Assembly (NCBI GenBank): GCA_949077355.1
Contig: CARUQW010000001.1
Span: 1 to 6,610, forward strand
Direction: 5' to 3'
Source of the DNA: an uncultured Clostridia bacterium
GTDB lineage: Bacteria; Bacillota; Clostridia; TANB77; CAG-508
DNA length: 6,610 bases
How positions within the stretch are numbered: position 1 is the first letter of the stretch; each line of letters starts with the position of its first letter. Below, piece after piece: positions 4,558 to 6,610 of the stretch. A program made the translations under genes and the position numbers. The notes below the pieces were generated by a model. It was not told where the DNA came from. It did no database searches and saw only the letters and a program-made list of their open reading frames with translations.

Positions 4558-4629
4558 AAATATGTAATTAATATAAATAAAAAAATTAATAGAAAGTTGC
4601 CAAAAAAAACCGGAACCGTTGGCAACCTT
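4520..4629. repeat. 110-bp element: perfect 36-bp inverted repeat between groES and groEL
   Basis: Arms 4520-4555 and 4594-4629 are exact reverse complements over 36 bp, around a 38-bp A+T-rich spacer. Each arm is itself bounded by GTTGCCAA and TTGGCAAC (8 bp inverted) and has an internal CGGTTCCGG and an 8-base T or A tract. The G+C content of the arms exceeds the surroundings. It starts 4 bp after the groES stop and ends 28 bp before the groEL start. In the operon mRNA it would form a very stable stem, possibly an RNase III or other processing site, while its form resembles a miniature inverted-repeat element. No gene is encoded; reading frames through it give the same KKTGTVGNL string from either arm. 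Confidence 0.9.
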
Positions 4630-4633
4630 ATTC

Positions 4634-4915
4634 TTATTCTACAATTGCTAAAATGTCATCTTGTTTTACAATGATATATTCTGTTCCTTCATATTTTACT
4701 TCTGTTCCAGAATATTTGCTTACAATTACATTGTCACCTTTTTTTACATTAACTAGTTCTATTTTTCCATCGACCTTTTCTCCTGGTCCCACTTCAATTA
4801 CTTCTGCTATTTGTGGTTTTTCTTGTGCATTTCCTGCTAAGATAATTCCACTTTTCGTTGTTTCTTCGCCTTCTTTCATTTTTATTAATACTCTGTTTCC
4901 TAATGGTTTAATCAT
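4634..4915 (-). CDS. groES: GroES co-chaperonin (Hsp10)
   Basis: A 93-residue protein of normal length that forms the seven-membered lid of the GroEL cage. It begins MIKPLGNRVLIK as in the family. Residues about 16-32 are the mobile loop, whose SGIILAG contains the hydrophobic IIL tripeptide (24-26) that docks on GroEL. VGPGEKVDG (42-50) is the roof loop, and VKKGDNVIVSKYSGTEVKYEGTEY (57-80) with the DDILAIVE ending completes the beta barrel. AGGAGG lies just upstream of the ATG. It is first in the groESL operon, under the CIRCE operator, and its stop codon is only 4 bp from the inverted-repeat element. Confidence 0.98.
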   Translation of the reverse strand: MIKPLGNRVLIKMKEGEETTKSGIILAGNAQEKPQIAEVIEVGPGEKVDGKIELVNVKKGDNVIVSKYSGTEVKYEGTEYIIVKQDDILAIVE

Positions 4916-4937
4916 TTTTATACCTCCTTAAAAGTTT

Positions 4938-4964
4938 TTAGCACTCTTGTCACTTGACTGCTAA
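4938..4964. promoter_or_regulatory. CIRCE operator (HrcA binding site)
   Basis: TTAGCACTC (4938-4946), nine bases, then GACTGCTAA (4956-4964). This is the established CIRCE consensus TTAGCACTC-N9-GAGTGCTAA with one mismatch in the second arm. It overlaps the expected transcription start of groESL, so HrcA repression and heat-shock derepression are expected. The hrcA gene is not in this window. Confidence 0.95.
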
Positions 4965-4965
4965 T

Positions 4966-4994
4966 ACTTTATACCCTTTTTATTTTCTTGTCAA
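4966..4994 (-). promoter_or_regulatory. groESL promoter
   Basis: TTGACA (4994-4989) on the minus strand, with either TAAAGT at 17-bp spacing (4971-4966) or the closer-to-consensus TATAAA at 15 bp (4973-4968) as the -10 box. Transcription would start within CIRCE. Confidence 0.75.
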
Positions 4995-5062
4995 TACTTT
5001 TTTTGTTTTTTTCACATAAAGTTCACATATGTATTATATTCATTCATTTTTAAGAGTATGAC

Positions 5063-5098
5063 TACAAAAATAGTGTGCCTTACAAAGCACACTATTTT
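5063..5098 (-). terminator. Terminator of the membrane protein gene
   Basis: A perfect 12-bp stem, AAAATAGTGTGC (5067-5078) with GCACACTATTTT (5087-5098), around an 8-nt loop. On the minus strand the 3' arm ends in a run of five T's. It starts 12 bp after the stop codon at 5111 and insulates groESL from upstream transcription. Confidence 0.9.
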
Positions 5099-5110
5099 CT
5101 TCTAATTTTT

Positions 5111-5890
5111 TCAATTTAAATTATACTGCATAATTTCTTTTGGCAAATAAAATCGATATTCGTTCCATGTACTAGAAGATTCAATCTCTTCTTTTCCGTT
5201 ATTCCGATTCAAAATAACTTTTTGCATGGTTTGTGGAATAATCTCTACATATGGTTCTTCATCCTCTTCTAAGAATATTATTTTTGAGTTCGCAGCAACT
5301 GCCGAATCATATACCCCTTCACCATTTTCATTTAAATACCAATAAGAAAGGTTGTCTTGTGTTTGTATGTCTACCATGTCTGAATATTTCCCCCATCTTA
5401 TCGTTTCAGATACATGTTGTACAGGTATATTACAAAAATATAGCAATTCTCTTTGTGTTTTTTCTCCTTCCATTGTTCTTGTAATTTCTTCTTTATTTTG
5501 CTCATATTGATAAACCTGTTTTGTCCAGAAAGCTACTGAAAGAATAAAAACAATGATAAAACTTATCTGCAGTCCTATTCTTTCAAATGAAAATAACCAT
5601 AATACAGCATATCCAACACAATAGACTACTATCAATGGACCAATTACTAGTATTATTATATTGAACATTATTCCCACTACACTTAAATTAGCAAATTGCG
5701 TTCCTCTAACAACCGTACCTAGCCACATTCCTACTGTTGTGCCTCCTACTAGAAAGATACATAACATGACTAATCCAATTAGTCCTACTCTTATGACTTT
5801 ACTTTCGTCATATTGATTCATCCACTTTTTCTTACTTAGTATTGTTATCAGTACTACTATCCAACCAATACCCCAAATTGACCAAAACAT
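5111..5890 (-). CDS. Unknown membrane protein with four helices and an outer C-terminal domain
   Basis: A 259-residue protein I do not recognise. Hydrophobic segments lie at about residues 2-19, 33-61, 71-100 and 105-122. Basic KKK after the first helix puts that loop inside and so predicts the C-terminal half (123-259) outside the membrane. That half is hydrophilic, with a glutamine/glutamate-rich linker (130-147) and probable beta strands (SYWYLNENGEGVYD, KIIFLEEDEEPYVEIIP, EYRFYLP). No catalytic motif is evident; one cysteine (153) lies in it. AAGGAGGG 6 nt upstream supports the ATG. It is a single-gene unit with its own promoter and terminator, divergent from the pseudouridine synthase gene. 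A sensing or envelope role is possible but unsupported. Confidence 0.75.
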   Translation of the reverse strand: MFWSIWGIGWIVVLITILSKKKWMNQYDESKVIRVGLIGLVMLCIFLVGGTTVGMWLGTVVRGTQFANLSVVGIMFNIIILVIGPLIVVYCVGYAVLWLFSFERIGLQISFIIVFILSVAFWTKQVYQYEQNKEEITRTMEGEKTQRELLYFCNIPVQHVSETIRWGKYSDMVDIQTQDNLSYWYLNENGEGVYDSAVAANSKIIFLEEDEEPYVEIIPQTMQKVILNRNNGKEEIESSSTWNEYRFYLPKEIMQYNLN

Positions 5891-5976
5891 AAAATGCCCT
5901 CCTTAAAATAATTATTTTATCGTAACAGTCTATCTATCAACCTGAAAAACAGGAATAAAAAGGATTTTACCCGATT

Positions 5977-6005
5977 ATTATATCATGATTTCTTATCACG
6001 TGCAA
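5977..6005 (-). promoter_or_regulatory. Promoter of the membrane protein gene
   Basis: TTGCAC (6005-6000) and a perfect TATAAT (5982-5977) on the minus strand with a 17-bp spacer, giving a 5' untranslated region of about 80 nt. A small CCTG/CAGG hairpin (5941-5953) lies in that leader. Confidence 0.65.
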
Positions 6006-6020
6006 GTTTCTTCTCATTTC

Positions 6021-6049
6021 TTGCATTTTAGGAACAAAAAAGATATAAT
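6021..6049 (+). promoter_or_regulatory. Promoter of the pseudouridine synthase gene
   Basis: A perfect TATAAT (6044-6049) with a partial TTGCAT -35 (6021-6026) at 17-bp spacing. The -10 box ends six bases before the ATG at 6056, so the transcript is likely leaderless. Confidence 0.6.
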
Positions 6050-6055
6050 ACAGAC

Positions 6056-6610
6056 ATGAAAAAGTTAATTGTAAAACAAAAATATAATGAGAAAAAATTA
6101 AGTAAATTTTTATTGGAAAATATCGAAAATCTTTCTTCGAATCTTTTTTATAAAACACTAAGAAAAAAAGACATTAAAATTAATGGAAAACGAGTTTCTG
6201 AAGATGTTGTGGTTTATGAAAATGATGAGATTTTAGTTTACATTGCAGATAGCTTATTAGAACCTACTTTTAAGTTAGATATCTTTTTTGAAGATAAAAA
6301 TATTTTAATTATCAAGAAACCTTTTAACCTAGAAGTAACAGGTGAAAACAGCTTAACTACCTATGTTCACAAAAAATATAAAGATTGCAATTTTAAACCA
6401 ATGCCATGTCATAGAATTGATCGAAATACAACTGGGTTAGTTTTATTTGCTAAAAATCAAGAAGCTTTATCTTTGCTTCTTGATAAATTTAAACATCATG
6501 AAATAGAAAAACATTATCTGGCTCTTGTATATGGTACTCCTAAAGTTGCCTTTAAAAGATGTGAAGCCTATTTGTTCAAAGATACTAAAAAATCCTGTGT
6601 TTATATTTCT
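6056..6610 (+). CDS. RluA-family pseudouridine synthase, C-terminal end cut by the window
   Basis: 185 residues are visible, open at the right edge. Residues about 13-65 resemble an S4 RNA-binding domain (KLSKFLLENI...LRKKDIKINGKRVSEDVVVYENDEILVYI). The catalytic domain follows, with FFEDKNILIIKKPFNLEV (77-94) and the diagnostic HRIDRNTTGLVLFAKN (119-134), whose Asp122 is the expected catalytic residue that isomerises uridine to pseudouridine in rRNA or tRNA. EKHYLALVYG (151-160) is the next family motif. The exact RNA target cannot be told from this part. The start at 6056 has no Shine-Dalgarno sequence; I chose it because the S4 domain begins properly from there and a -10 box sits six bases upstream. 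Divergent from the membrane protein gene. Confidence 0.92.
   Translation, partial: MKKLIVKQKYNEKKLSKFLLENIENLSSNLFYKTLRKKDIKINGKRVSEDVVVYENDEILVYIADSLLEPTFKLDIFFEDKNILIIKKPFNLEVTGENSLTTYVHKKYKDCNFKPMPCHRIDRNTTGLVLFAKNQEALSLLLDKFKHHEIEKHYLALVYGTPKVAFKRCEAYLFKDTKKSCVYIS

Noticed and set aside
2937..4571. Long plus-strand frames opposite groEL
   Set aside because: Shadows of the groEL codon pattern; rich in Ser/Phe/Thr/Ala with no motifs or ribosome binding sites.
5967..6158. Minus-strand open frame of 63 codons
   Set aside because: It overlaps the start of the RluA-family gene and the divergent promoter region and has no ribosome binding site.
1..6610. CRISPR array
   Set aside because: No series of three or more regularly spaced repeats was found; the repeats seen are pairs or inverted.

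Overview
The window is low-GC (roughly 30%) DNA with strong AGGAGG-type ribosome binding sites, near-consensus sigma-A promoters, a CIRCE/HrcA-controlled groESL operon and a Spo0E-like protein. This fits a Bacillota bacterium, most likely a clostridial lineage with sporulation ancestry. The species cannot be named from this sequence alone.

Layout. 1-131: the first 43 residues of a serine site-specific recombinase, read leftward out of the window, behind a perfect promoter, a possible 10-residue leader peptide and an intrinsic terminator that ends three bases before its ribosome binding site. 342-623: a small unknown gene. 730-805: tRNA-Thr(CGT) on the minus strand with its own promoter and terminator. 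843-1019: an unknown 58-residue protein. 1198-1548: a Spo0E-like small protein with a degenerate signature motif. 1631-1849: a small helix-turn-helix protein. Divergent from it, 2108-2446: an XRE/ImmR-type repressor, followed by an ImmA-like gene (2433-2852) broken by two compensating frameshifts. 1876-2080: the shared regulatory region, with a duplicated 14-bp operator-like element and a separate palindrome.

2855-4915: groES and groEL on the minus strand, with CIRCE and a promoter upstream. A perfect 36-bp inverted repeat lies in the intergenic gap. The likely operon terminator lies inside the neighbouring immA pseudogene. 5111-5890: an unknown four-helix membrane protein with its own terminator and promoter. 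6056 to the end: an RluA-family pseudouridine synthase, cut by the window edge, divergent from the membrane protein gene.

The repressor, broken ImmA and small HTH protein look like a decayed immunity module of a prophage or integrative element now lying against groEL. The recombinase at the left edge may belong to the same or another element. The two most unusual structures are the attenuator-like leader of the recombinase gene, where an upstream segment can pair with the terminator's first arm, and the long inverted repeat between groES and groEL. Three ATG codons also sit only 6-7 nt downstream of -10 boxes, suggesting leaderless transcripts. All functional readings of these structures are inference from sequence.
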